Positions 1-8,685 of a stretch of DNA of 64,000 bases are shown here, one piece after another. The position numbers were made by a program, and so were the translations under genes. A model generated the notes under the pieces. That model saw nothing but the letters and a program-made list of their open reading frames with translations, was not told where the DNA came from and did no database searches. This DNA comes from Hofstenia miamia. Taxonomy: Eukaryota > Xenacoelomorpha > Acoela > Hofsteniidae. The number at the start of each line of letters is the position of its first letter. Positions within the stretch are counted from its first letter, which is position 1. Location of the stretch: contig CABFPE010000242.1 of assembly GCA_900660155.1 (NCBI GenBank), forward strand, positions 949,455 through 1,013,454, read 5' to 3'.

Positions 1-22
1 ATATATATATATATTATATATA
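1..22. repeat. (TA)n microsatellite at window edge
   Basis: Alternating TA dinucleotides with one interruption run from the first base. The left boundary lies outside the window. Confidence 0.8.
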
Positions 23-2100
23 AGGAGAAAAGAAGTCTGAATAAAATAGAAAAATAGATAGGGCTCCAATTTGACTCAAGACTAAAAATTTCACTTTTAC
101 TGGCCTAAGTTTATTATGGTCGGAAATGACATTTGGTAGGTTAGTCAACTGCAATTTTCTAATTTCAAACTTTTCCAACTCATATAAAATGACTAATTTG
201 ACTTAAGATTTTGTAAAGCTTTTGCTAAGTATTTGTGGTCGGCACTTGTACTTTGTAGGTCATAGTAATCATTAAAGGGGCAAATTTAAACGTCGGTATC
301 CGAAATGAACATAGTTTGTAGAGCACGCTTCGAGCTAGTGGTGACAACGGGTTGGGTCAACTTTTTCTCTGGTCGAAGATTTTTTTTTATCGGGTGAAGT
401 CGTGTTAATCAATAATGTTGACGTAAATTGCTGGTTACATCTAAAGGTTTAAGGCTATATTGAATATTTAATGATTAAACGGTGTGTTGTTTGTTAATAC
501 ATGTAACTGTTTTGTCATATGACAACCAAGGCATAGCAAGGGATTTATTTTCCCACTACTGGCTAACGAGCTGTATTTGAAAACACATACAATTTTGTTT
601 GTTTTGGAGTGAAATTTAGGAAAATGGGTCGGATTATGGATTAGACAAAAAATCGTGTTCAATCAGTATACACTCAATGTAATATATTTATGTATTTTAT
701 ATAAAAATATTATTTTTATCACTTCATAATATGAACCTTAGACATTTTAAAACCTCAAAATGTACATAACTAAATATTCAATTATTTTCTGCTAGACGCA
801 TCAGAATTATTGCTTTATATATTTATATTTTTAGGTTTATTTCTTCTTCATCTCTTAGTGTAATTATTTTGTTGTAAACTTTTGTAATATATTTGTGTAC
901 AGTAAATTAATAAAGACTTGAGTTTTCAAATAATGTATTGAAAATAGTGCTCTGACAAGATCAAAGGTTCCCACGTTTCTACCACTGGCGTTTCTATTTT
1001 TTCCGGAAATCCCGTCCGCCTCAGACATTAAAGTTTCTTAGAATTATTCATTTTAATCTTTGCATGTGGCATAAAGTCATGTAAATTGACGCCTCAATGA
1101 TATGTAAAGCATCACATTAAGACACATGCAAGACCTTCTGATGCATGGGGAAACCGAAGTGAACTCTAAATTGACAAAAAAATTTTGAAATGTCAACAAA
1201 AATATGTCTCGAATAATATAGTGTTGCAAAAAATATAATTACATGCACATTTGGAATAATACAATGCTGCAGAAAGTAACAACAATTTATTCTCCGCGTA
1301 AACATGCAATTCACTTCCTCAAAATTAGTAGTGGCCAGTTTTTAGCAATTTGCTATTTCTCAGTGATTCTTATTGATAGGGTTCACTCAAAATTGGAGAA
1401 AATTATAAACAATAAAAATGGATAGTTCAACCAGAAGTCAATACATTACAAATAGTCGAGTCCAAGGGCTACTTATTACCATAGCCTTTTGCTGAATCAT
1501 ATTACATAATGTGACTTGGTAGACTATAATATTATACTTAGTTTTCAAAATTTTATGCAGTAAGCATTCCTGAAGGTGGTAAGAATTATCGAAATACGTT
1601 GATTTTGATATTTTTTTGCTCAAGTAATATAATATTTTATGTCCGATTTTCATAAACAAGGGCATCGTTTTCTTTTTGTGATTTATCCTCTGCACATTTT
1701 CTATAAAACAAGCATATTTACAAATTAACATAAGCGAATCTATAGTAATTAATTAATAACAAAAACATCAAAAATAGAATGTAATTATGAATGTTTGCTT
1801 CTTAAGAATGAAACGTCCAATGAGAAATAGAAAGGATATGGAAAGAACCCCAAGATGGTTAGTAGTTAATAAAGGACAGATCACGTTCCAATGGGGCACC
1901 CTGAAGCTCTCGTAACACCCATTGACTATTTGACATATGGGAATGAACAGATGCTATTGGACACTATCTAGTGAAGAAATAATTTGGACAGAGTTAAATT
2001 GAGTGAATTAATTTTTTGACGAAATCTTTACTTTTAAATTTTAGGATTTAGGCAAACTGATATATTTAATAACAAGTTCTTTTTATGAAATGTTTATTGT
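23..2100. other. Intergenic DNA, no gene recognised
   Basis: AT-rich sequence with only short open stretches (up to about 97 codons on the minus strand near 1,438-1,731) whose translations resemble nothing known. Such lengths are expected by chance at this base composition. CpG dinucleotides are present at ordinary frequency. The last part, just before 2,122, probably contains the 5' untranslated region of the LINE that follows, but no left boundary or target-site duplication could be set. Confidence 0.5.
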
Positions 2101-2121
2101 ATAATAAATTCATAACGCGTA

Positions 2122-3210
2122 ATGATTTCGTTACGAGCAGTCGGCTCTGATGAGCGCGCTTTGCTGAAAACAATTACCTCCGCAGCATCCGCAGATGCTT
2201 CGTTAACACAATTATCGCGCACGAAGTTATTAGCACCGTTTAACGCATTGTCAAAAGAAGAACTCTGTACATTTCATTCACTTCTATCAAAACTTTCAGA
2301 AACATGCCACGCTGAAGAAGATGCAATCACCATTGATAAACAAACGCAAATCACACCAAACAACTGCAACACACAAACACAAACGTCATCACCAGAAAAT
2401 CCAACGCCTGAAGATCTGAATCACTCCAAAATCACAGCGAGATTCCACCCAAAAAAGCTAAGAGAAGACACAGATTTTCTCATTATAGGAACATCGATGT
2501 ATCGACACTTGCGTTCAAAACACCTCATTAAAGGACACACCGTCACCGTACATTCTTATCCTGGAGCAACAATAGACGATATTTCTGCTACGCTACAAAG
2601 TTATGCATCCAACGAAAAAATAAAGAACGTCCTCATCACTGTCGGACGAAATGATATAATGCAGAACGTTACTGACATTAAAGATAAGTTTTCTAATTTA
2701 CTTAAGCACGTTAGTAACCATTTTAGGAACGCTAAAATCCACGTCGGGGAAGTTGCACCATTTCCGAATAACCACACCCTCACTAAGAAAGCCGCAGAAC
2801 TAAACATTTTCTTTCACCAAAATTATAAATTATTAAATTACACAGTTTTTAAAATTACTAATACTTTTTATTTAGGAAATCACCCGAATTCTACATTGTT
2901 CACTCGTAACGGTATACATTTCTCCATTCGCGGTTATGCAAAACTAGCATTAGCAATCAAGCATTCCTTTGAAGAACCGCATCTAGTTAACCGCACGCAA
3001 CGTAACCCGACAATTAGGAGCGCCACGCGACCTTTCAATCCTAATCAATCAGCGCTAATTAATCAGCCTCGCGTCACACGGAGGGTACCCTCTACAACCC
3101 ATCGCTCTTACGCAGAAGTCGCCGCTACTCCGCAAATATCACCAATTAACACTGCACGCGACCTAATTCAGCAGCTAAGAAACTTTTTAAATGTTAACTA
3201 TGTCTTGTGA
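2122..3210 (+). CDS. LINE ORF1 with SGNH-hydrolase (esterase-like) domain
   Basis: 362 codons from the first ATG, with no interruption. The N-terminal ~110 residues are low in recognisable motifs and rich in T, N and Q near residues 70-100. From about residue 117 the blocks of an SGNH hydrolase follow in order: IIGTSMYRHL (candidate nucleophile Ser125), SYPGATIDDI (about 145-154), TVGRNDI (about 173-179, the G-x-N-D block) and NGIHFSIRGYAKLA (263-276). The last block normally reads D-x-x-H; here the acid is Asn263 with His266 kept, so esterase activity may be reduced or lost. The C-terminal ~75 residues are basic. ORF1 proteins of CR1-type elements bind element RNA and some carry such a domain; the role here is inferred. 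The ORF overlaps ORF2 by 20 nt. Confidence 0.88.
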   Translation: MISLRAVGSDERALLKTITSAASADASLTQLSRTKLLAPFNALSKEELCTFHSLLSKLSETCHAEEDAITIDKQTQITPNNCNTQTQTSSPENPTPEDLNHSKITARFHPKKLREDTDFLIIGTSMYRHLRSKHLIKGHTVTVHSYPGATIDDISATLQSYASNEKIKNVLITVGRNDIMQNVTDIKDKFSNLLKHVSNHFRNAKIHVGEVAPFPNNHTLTKKAAELNIFFHQNYKLLNYTVFKITNTFYLGNHPNSTLFTRNGIHFSIRGYAKLALAIKHSFEEPHLVNRTQRNPTIRSATRPFNPNQSALINQPRVTRRVPSTTHRSYAEVAATPQISPINTARDLIQQLRNFLNVNYVL

Positions 3211-4849
3211 ATTATTATATATTTGTTTCCAAACGCCCAGGCTACGGAGAACTTACAATAACCCTAAAATTAAGTTTATGTTTACATCAAAAATTTTACT
3301 ATTTGCCGTTATTTATCTCATTGGTACTCATAACACTTGTGAATTCGATTCAATTTTGCCAACACCTTTCTATCTTCATATCCATAAAGCATCTTTTTTT
3401 AGTAAAAGTAAAAATTTTGTTGTTTCGCTCAATCCCATTTTCGCTATTGTTATCAGCATTAAGAAGAAACTAATAACTGCTATTATATATTTCCTTTTAT
3501 TAACTGTATATGGTATTGAAACAAATCCAGGTCCGATTTTAACTTTCGAATCTTTCTTTAAAAAGCTAAATGGAATCACAAATTCGGTTAACTACTTACA
3601 TTTGAACTTTCAAAATCTTAGCAGCAAAAATGTTGAATATAAACAATTAATTTCAAGCTTTAAAAATGATGTCATCTTAGCTATTTCGGAAACTTGGTTA
3701 AAAATTGACGATCTTGATAGTATGTGGTCTTTTAACAGCGAAAAATATACAGTATTTAGGAGAGACAGATTATCCAGCAATCCATTAGGTAAAACAAAAG
3801 GTGGTGGAGTTCTATTTCTAATACCAAAGTCATTTAATCCAAAACAACGCAATGATATTGGGAATAATCTAACATCTAATTTTGAAAGTCTATGGGTAGA
3901 AATTAATAATCCAATAAAAAATTCTCAATTTAAAAAACAGTTGTTAAATGTATCTTACTGTCCAAACAAGAAATTTGCTAATCTATTTATTCAGCAATTA
4001 GAAGAGGAATTATCTTTAGCTTGTTCTGAAAATAAAGATTTAATGCTACTTGGAGACTGGAACCTAAATTACTTTAACACTAATGAACAGTGCAAAATTG
4101 ACCTAATATTAAATGCTTTCAATTTAAAATTGGCTAACGCAACACTGCCGACTAGAATCACATCATCAAGTACCACGCTAATTGATTACATTGTGCTCGC
4201 CGAAACAAATAATGCATCATATAGTTTTTACTCATCTGAATGCCCTTTTTCTGACCACTGCATTACATGTATTGAGTTTTCTAAATCTGAATCGTCTTCT
4301 AATAATGTCACAAAGTGGATAAAAATCCGTGAAAATAGTACTGAAAATATAAACAATCTTAAATCGGCAATTTCTTCAGAAAACTGGCTTCCTGTGTATA
4401 CTGCCCCAAATGCAAATACAATGTTGATACATTTTTTAGAAATTTTTGAATTTTATCTAAATAAATTTTGTTCAGAAAGGAAAATTATGATTAAATCAAA
4501 TCATAAAAGCATTTCGCACACATCTGCACATAGTAAACCATGGATAAATGAATTTTGCAAAAAAAGATTCGTGAAAAAAATATCGCATATAGAATATTTA
4601 GAACTTTCAAAACTCATAGAAACTTTGTTGCATATAAAAAAGCTAGAAATTTATCCAATATTGCAAATCGCAAAGCGTTCAATGAATACATTAGAAATGA
4701 ATACGCTTGTTTGCCAAATCAAAAGTCAAAGTGGAAACTTATTCATGATATCAGTAATAGTAAGAAATCTAAATCAAATTGTATTAATTCTATCAAAAAT
4801 GAAACTGGGAAAATCATCACAGATACCTATGAAATTTCTAACGAATTAA
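3191..4849 (+). CDS. LINE ORF2, N-terminal part: hydrophobic leader, 2A-like motif, endonuclease
   Basis: 552 open codons. The ATG at 3,191 lies 20 nt inside the end of ORF1, so termination-reinitiation is plausible. Two hydrophobic stretches (residues about 32-45 and 91-106) precede GIETNPGP (residues 108-115), a 2A-like ribosome-skipping motif. After it comes an endonuclease/exonuclease/phosphatase-fold domain: LHLNFQN, SETWLK, GGGVLFL, LLGDWNLNYF, LIDYIV and SDHC give the expected motif order. After about nucleotide 4,560 the frame no longer gives LINE-like protein; the reverse-transcriptase part continues in the next frame, so ORF2 is split by one shift in the A-run at about 4,558-4,565. 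This may be a real mutation or a homopolymer sequencing error. Confidence 0.85.
   Translation: MLTMSCELLYICFQTPRLRRTYNNPKIKFMFTSKILLFAVIYLIGTHNTCEFDSILPTPFYLHIHKASFFSKSKNFVVSLNPIFAIVISIKKKLITAIIYFLLLTVYGIETNPGPILTFESFFKKLNGITNSVNYLHLNFQNLSSKNVEYKQLISSFKNDVILAISETWLKIDDLDSMWSFNSEKYTVFRRDRLSSNPLGKTKGGGVLFLIPKSFNPKQRNDIGNNLTSNFESLWVEINNPIKNSQFKKQLLNVSYCPNKKFANLFIQQLEEELSLACSENKDLMLLGDWNLNYFNTNEQCKIDLILNAFNLKLANATLPTRITSSSTTLIDYIVLAETNNASYSFYSSECPFSDHCITCIEFSKSESSSNNVTKWIKIRENSTENINNLKSAISSENWLPVYTAPNANTMLIHFLEIFEFYLNKFCSERKIMIKSNHKSISHTSAHSKPWINEFCKKRFVKKISHIEYLELSKLIETLLHIKKLEIYPILQIAKRSMNTLEMNTLVCQIKSQSGNLFMISVIVRNLNQIVLILSKMKLGKSSQIPMKFLTN
3512..3535 (+). other. 2A-like ribosome-skipping motif in LINE ORF2
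   Basis: The codons read GIETNPGP, matching the 2A consensus (D/G)-x-E-x-N-P-G-P. Skipping would occur between Gly (3,530-3,532) and Pro (3,533-3,535). A hydrophobic run lies directly upstream (about 3,461-3,508). 2A motifs are known near the ORF2 N-terminus of some CR1-type and other non-LTR elements in invertebrates. Confidence 0.8.
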
Positions 4850-6519
4850 ATCAGACTTTTATTAATCTAGGAAAATACAATGTTCCAACTGTTAAGTATG
4901 AAAATAATTCGCCTAAATTTTTTCAATCCGAATTTTCTTTCCGTTTTACAACAGGTTTAGAAACATTAAAAGCAATTCACAAGCTTAAGTCCAACAAATC
5001 AAGTGGGCCTTCCAACATTCCTTCATGGGCACTTAAAGTCACTGCACATACGATTGCTAGTCCCTTAAATTATATATTTAACGAATGCATACGAAATAAT
5101 TACTTTCCGGATTACTTAAAAACTGCTCATGTTACTCCCATTTTTAAGAAAAACGATCCTGTACTTGCGAAAAATTATAGGCCAATTTCGATAACATCTC
5201 CAATAAGCAAAATATTCGAGAGATTATTGCACGATCAAATAACAGAACACCTAAATAAATATAATCTTTTGTCAAATACTCAATTTGGATTTCGAAAAAA
5301 TTTTTCAACTTCTGATGCACTTTTAAAAGCTACAGAGAACTGGAGATCTTCACTTGATGCAAATAAATTCGTTGCTATTGCTTGCTTAGACCTTTCTAAA
5401 GCTTTCGATTCTATTAATCATAGCATACTTATAGAAAAATTATCACATATGGGATTTTCTTATAATAGCAGAAATTTGTTAACTAGTTATTTGAAGCATA
5501 GATATCAGAGAGTAAAGATTAGCGATGTTTTTTCAGATTGGCTACCTGTTAATAATGGTGTTCCTCAAGGAACAATTCTTGGTCCCCTTCTTTTCAGTAT
5601 ATACGTAAACGATATGCATATGACAACTGATTGTAATTTAATTCAATACGCCGATGATACATGCATATTCAGCGATAATAAATCCATGCACATGGCAATT
5701 GAATCGATAGCATTAAATTGTAACAAATTATGTACGTATTTCAGGATGCACAGGTTGCTTATAAATGAAGATAAAACTGAATTTTGTATTTTACAGCCCA
5801 CTAAATATACTCACGATGTTTCAGCCTTAACCCTTAATGTCAATAATATTAGCATCCCGACTGTAGATAATTTCAAGTACCTAGGAGTAATTTTTGATTC
5901 TAAGCTAAATTTTGAATCTCACATTAATGCAATAGTTCGAAAATTAGCCATTGGTATAAGAAACATGTCAATGATAGTAATGCAATTACCAGCTTGTGCA
6001 ATAATTCAATTTTTTCATGCATTTATAATGAGTCATCTAAATTATGCAAATATATTATTCACTGATATAAAAGATGCTTTTTTCAAGAAACTTGATGTGC
6101 AATTAAAATGGGCACTTAATGTCTCAAAGAAAAATTCCGCCAGAACTAAGGACTACATTTCCAAATCAATCCTTTTTCCAAGACAGCTTGTCATTTTGAA
6201 TACTATGTTGACATTTTTTAAACTCATCAAGAACTTACCACCTTATAATACGATTTCAATGCCTGGTTTTATTCATAAACAAAACTCCAGATCAAAACAT
6301 TTTTCCTGCATTAAGTACAGAAAAAAAGTCTTGAAAGAATCATTTATTAATACCGCTATCAGAACATGGAATTCATTACCTAAAGAGATAAAGAATATTG
6401 AAAGACTAAGAGCTTTTAAGAAACAAATTAAAATTTATCTTAAGCAAAAGTATATCTCAGGACAATCATGGCTAGGATACAAATTCTACAACAATGATTA
6501 CTCAACAACCCGTACTTGA
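4555..6519 (+). CDS. LINE ORF2, C-terminal part: reverse transcriptase
   Basis: 654 open codons containing a complete non-LTR reverse transcriptase. Visible motifs in order: VTPIFKKNDP, NYRPISITSPISKIFERL, TQFGFRKNFST, CLDLSKAFDSINH (motif A), GVPQGTILGPLLFSIYVNDM (motif B), QYADD (motif C, catalytic aspartates at 5,653-5,658) and FKYLGVIFD. The C-terminal ~150 residues are the usual LINE thumb/tail with a conserved TWNSLP. The initial methionine of this frame is not a real start: the protein should enter from the endonuclease frame across the A-run near 4,560. Apart from that the domain looks functional. Confidence 0.9.
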   Translation: MQKKIREKNIAYRIFRTFKTHRNFVAYKKARNLSNIANRKAFNEYIRNEYACLPNQKSKWKLIHDISNSKKSKSNCINSIKNETGKIITDTYEISNELNQTFINLGKYNVPTVKYENNSPKFFQSEFSFRFTTGLETLKAIHKLKSNKSSGPSNIPSWALKVTAHTIASPLNYIFNECIRNNYFPDYLKTAHVTPIFKKNDPVLAKNYRPISITSPISKIFERLLHDQITEHLNKYNLLSNTQFGFRKNFSTSDALLKATENWRSSLDANKFVAIACLDLSKAFDSINHSILIEKLSHMGFSYNSRNLLTSYLKHRYQRVKISDVFSDWLPVNNGVPQGTILGPLLFSIYVNDMHMTTDCNLIQYADDTCIFSDNKSMHMAIESIALNCNKLCTYFRMHRLLINEDKTEFCILQPTKYTHDVSALTLNVNNISIPTVDNFKYLGVIFDSKLNFESHINAIVRKLAIGIRNMSMIVMQLPACAIIQFFHAFIMSHLNYANILFTDIKDAFFKKLDVQLKWALNVSKKNSARTKDYISKSILFPRQLVILNTMLTFFKLIKNLPPYNTISMPGFIHKQNSRSKHFSCIKYRKKVLKESFINTAIRTWNSLPKEIKNIERLRAFKKQIKIYLKQKYISGQSWLGYKFYNNDYSTTRT

Positions 6520-6615
6520 AATCTCCTAGTAATTTCTCCCTAGCCTGTTTGATTTATTGTATAGTATACTTTGCTTTTGTATGTATTTGTATGTATGTTG
6601 GTATATTTTTGACGC

Positions 6616-6662
6616 TATTCAGATAAATTATCAGTTTTTAATTGTCAATATTTATCTGAATA
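6616..6662 (+). other. LINE 3' stem-loop
   Basis: A perfect 13-bp inverted repeat, TATTCAGATAAAT at 6,616-6,628 and its complement at 6,650-6,662, encloses a 21-nt loop. It sits 96 nt after the ORF2 stop and just before the tail. 3' hairpins are known in several LINE clades as the structure the reverse transcriptase recognises; this role is inferred. Confidence 0.7.
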
Positions 6663-6666
6663 AAGA

Positions 6667-6686
6667 ATATCTTATCTTATCTTATA
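6667..6686 (+). repeat. Short pentamer tail (CTTAT)n of the LINE
   Basis: About three copies of CTTAT close the element in place of a poly-A tail, as in CR1/L2-type LINEs that end in short tandem repeats. Confidence 0.75.
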
Positions 6687-6769
6687 TGACGTTCGCAATC
6701 AAAAACACATGACAATTAAAAATTGCAAAAAATTGAACAACCAAAAACAACATTATTTTTTAAAATCAT

Positions 6770-7475
6770 ATATATAAGCAGTTACAATTTAAGCAAATAT
6801 GGTTAAAAATGTGCAATAAAAAACGTTATTATGGTGTAGAATAAAATATATAAACAACTACAATCTAAACAAATGATGTCAAAATTTAAAACAAAAAACG
6901 TTGTTATTGATGAAGTAATATATAAACGGATTTCTATCTAAATTAATGATGTTAAAAATTTTCAACAAAAACCGTTTTATACATAATGAAATATATAAAT
7001 TATTAATATTTAGAATATTGATGTTAAAATTTTTCAAAAAAAACAATTTATTTATGATGAAATATATAGATTATTCATATTTAAGTTATTGATGTTAAAA
7101 ATTTACAACAAAAAACTTTATATTTACCATAAAATAAAGAAATGATTACAATTAAAAATAATGATGGTAAAAATTTACATAAAAAACGTTTCATTTATGA
7201 TGAAGTATATAAATGATTACAATTTAGGCAAATGCTGTAAAAGTTTACAATAGAAAACATTTTTATCTACAATAATGTATATAAATGATTACAATTTAAA
7301 ATAATGATGTAAAAGATTTGTAAAAAATATGTTTTTATTTATGATGAATTTAACCAAATGATGCCAAAAATTTACTACAAAAAACACTTTTATTTACTAT
7401 GAAGCACATAAACGATTACAATTTAAACAAATCCTCTAAAAATGTGAGACAGAAAACGTTTATATTTACGATGAA
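6770..7475 (+). repeat. Left tandem array of foldback element (~72-75 bp unit)
   Basis: About nine imperfect copies of a unit containing AAATTTACAACAAAAAACG, a TTTAT(G/T)ATGAA stretch, ATATATAAA and ATTACAATTTAAA. The ACGTT-type landmark recurs at about 6,823, 6,898, 6,971, 7,043, 7,115, 7,186, 7,257 and 7,328, giving a period of 71-75 bp, with one shorter unit before 7,384. Confidence 0.85.
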
Positions 7476-7613
7476 TGAATAACGAAGGAGTGTGACTAAA
7501 AGATGCTAACATGCGTACATTACATAGCCAAACAATAAATAATTTTAGAATGTACATCTGTAGTTTTCCATTGTTGAAAGGACTAGTATATTGAAATAAT
7601 CATGTATTTATTG

Positions 7614-8299
7614 TTAAAGAACTGCAATTTTTATAGGCCATTTTATTTGCACATTGAATTTATTCAAACTTTGTTGATGTATGTCGGCATACAGTATATT
7701 TCCATAATTAAAGTGACTTAATATTAATGTGTGAATTAATTGAAATTTTGCCTTGGTAGGAAGTTGTTGTGATATATTTCTAAGAGCCTTAATTGAAATA
7801 GCCATTTTCTTAATAACATTAGTTATTTGTTTTGTAAAATTAGGTTGATAATAAAGAATGATGCCTAAATATTTAAAAGAATTAACTCATTCTCTGCATG
7901 TGTCACTAAATTTCAATTTAAATTTAGAAACATTTGTTGAATTATCGTTAAATTTAGATCTAATTAAACAAATTTGAGTTTTTGATGGGTTTAATTTTAA
8001 TTTTAGAGAAGCAAAATATTGTGCAAGAATAGTGCAATTTTCTTCGAGAATTTTAATAGCAATTTCACCAGTGAACTAAATAGCATAGTATCATTAGCAT
8101 ATTGTATGACATTACATGTGGTATGATTGCTCAAATCGCTTACACAAATATTGAATAGTAAAGGTCCCAAAATTTTGGCTTTTGGAACACCATTTTTGAT
8201 AGAAATCCAGGCAGAGAGAACTCCATTTAGCTTAACTCGATCTTTATGGTTATGGAGATTTCTGCATATTAGATCTGCACTTTTGTCTGTGAAACCCAA
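7614..8299 (-). pseudogene. Decayed LINE reverse-transcriptase fragment inside foldback element
   Basis: On the minus strand the translation shows RT motif B (NGVPKAKILGPLLFNI), a degenerate motif C (QYAND in place of YADD, near 8,100) and, after a gap of broken frame, the thumb part ending near HTLILSHFNYGNILYADI. It resembles the RT of the LINE at 4,555-6,519 without being a copy of it. Both ends of the protein are missing, and the fragment lies between the two inverted arrays, so it was either captured or inserted there. Confidence 0.75.
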
Positions 8300-8319
8300 A
8301 ATGTTTATGTATATATTTC

Positions 8320-8685
8320 ATTATAAACAAAATGGTGGTTTTTTTGAAAATTTTTAACATCATTAGTTTAAATTGAAATCATTGATATATTTTATCATAA
8401 ATAAAAACGTTTTTTGTTGTAAATTTTTACACCATTTTGTTAAATTGTAATGCGTTTATATATTTCTTCGTCAACAATAACGTTTTTTGTTGAAAATTTT
8501 GACATCATTTGTTTAGATTGTAATTGTTTATATATTTTATTCTACATAATAACATTTTTTATTGTAAATTTTTACCCGTATTTGCTTAAATGGTAACCGC
8601 TTATATATTTGATTTTAAATATAAATGTTGTTTTTGTTGTTCATTTTTATGCAGTTTTTAATTGTCATGTGTTTTGATTGCGAAC
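8320..8685 (-). repeat. Right inverted array of foldback element
   Basis: Four to five units of the same ~72 bp repeat in inverted orientation, ending with the terminal sequence at 8,685. Unit order mirrors the left array, so the two ends could pair over several hundred bases. Confidence 0.8.

Larger units (their letters stand above)
2122..6686 (+). mobile_element. CR1-group non-LTR retrotransposon (LINE), nearly full length
   Basis: Two overlapping ORFs, a 3' untranslated region with a perfect 13-bp stem-loop and a short CTTAT-type tail give a standard LINE layout. ORF1 has an SGNH-hydrolase domain; ORF2 has an apurinic-type endonuclease and then a reverse transcriptase with YADD. An esterase-like ORF1 together with this RT type is known from the CR1/L2 part of the jockey superfamily, so the assignment there is secure while the exact clade is not. 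The coding part is intact except for one frameshift in an A-run inside ORF2, which suggests a young copy. The 5' end is not defined; the right end abuts the foldback element at 6,691. Confidence 0.9.
6691..8685. mobile_element. Foldback-type DNA element with long tandem-repeat inverted ends
   Basis: The left end begins GTTCGCAATCAAAAACACAT and the right end is its near-perfect complement, finishing ATTGCGAAC at 8,685. The inverted similarity continues for at least ~330 bp on each side, through a non-repeated start and then a tandem array. The layout (long inverted ends built of short tandem units around a variable centre) is that of foldback/Galileo-like elements. No transposase is present, so the copy is non-autonomous. 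The centre holds a decayed LINE fragment. No clear target-site duplication was found: the left flank ends ATGAC and the right flank begins CTTCA. Confidence 0.75.

Noticed and set aside
1438-1731. 97-codon minus-strand frame before the LINE
   Set aside because: Low-complexity translation without recognisable motif; chance length.
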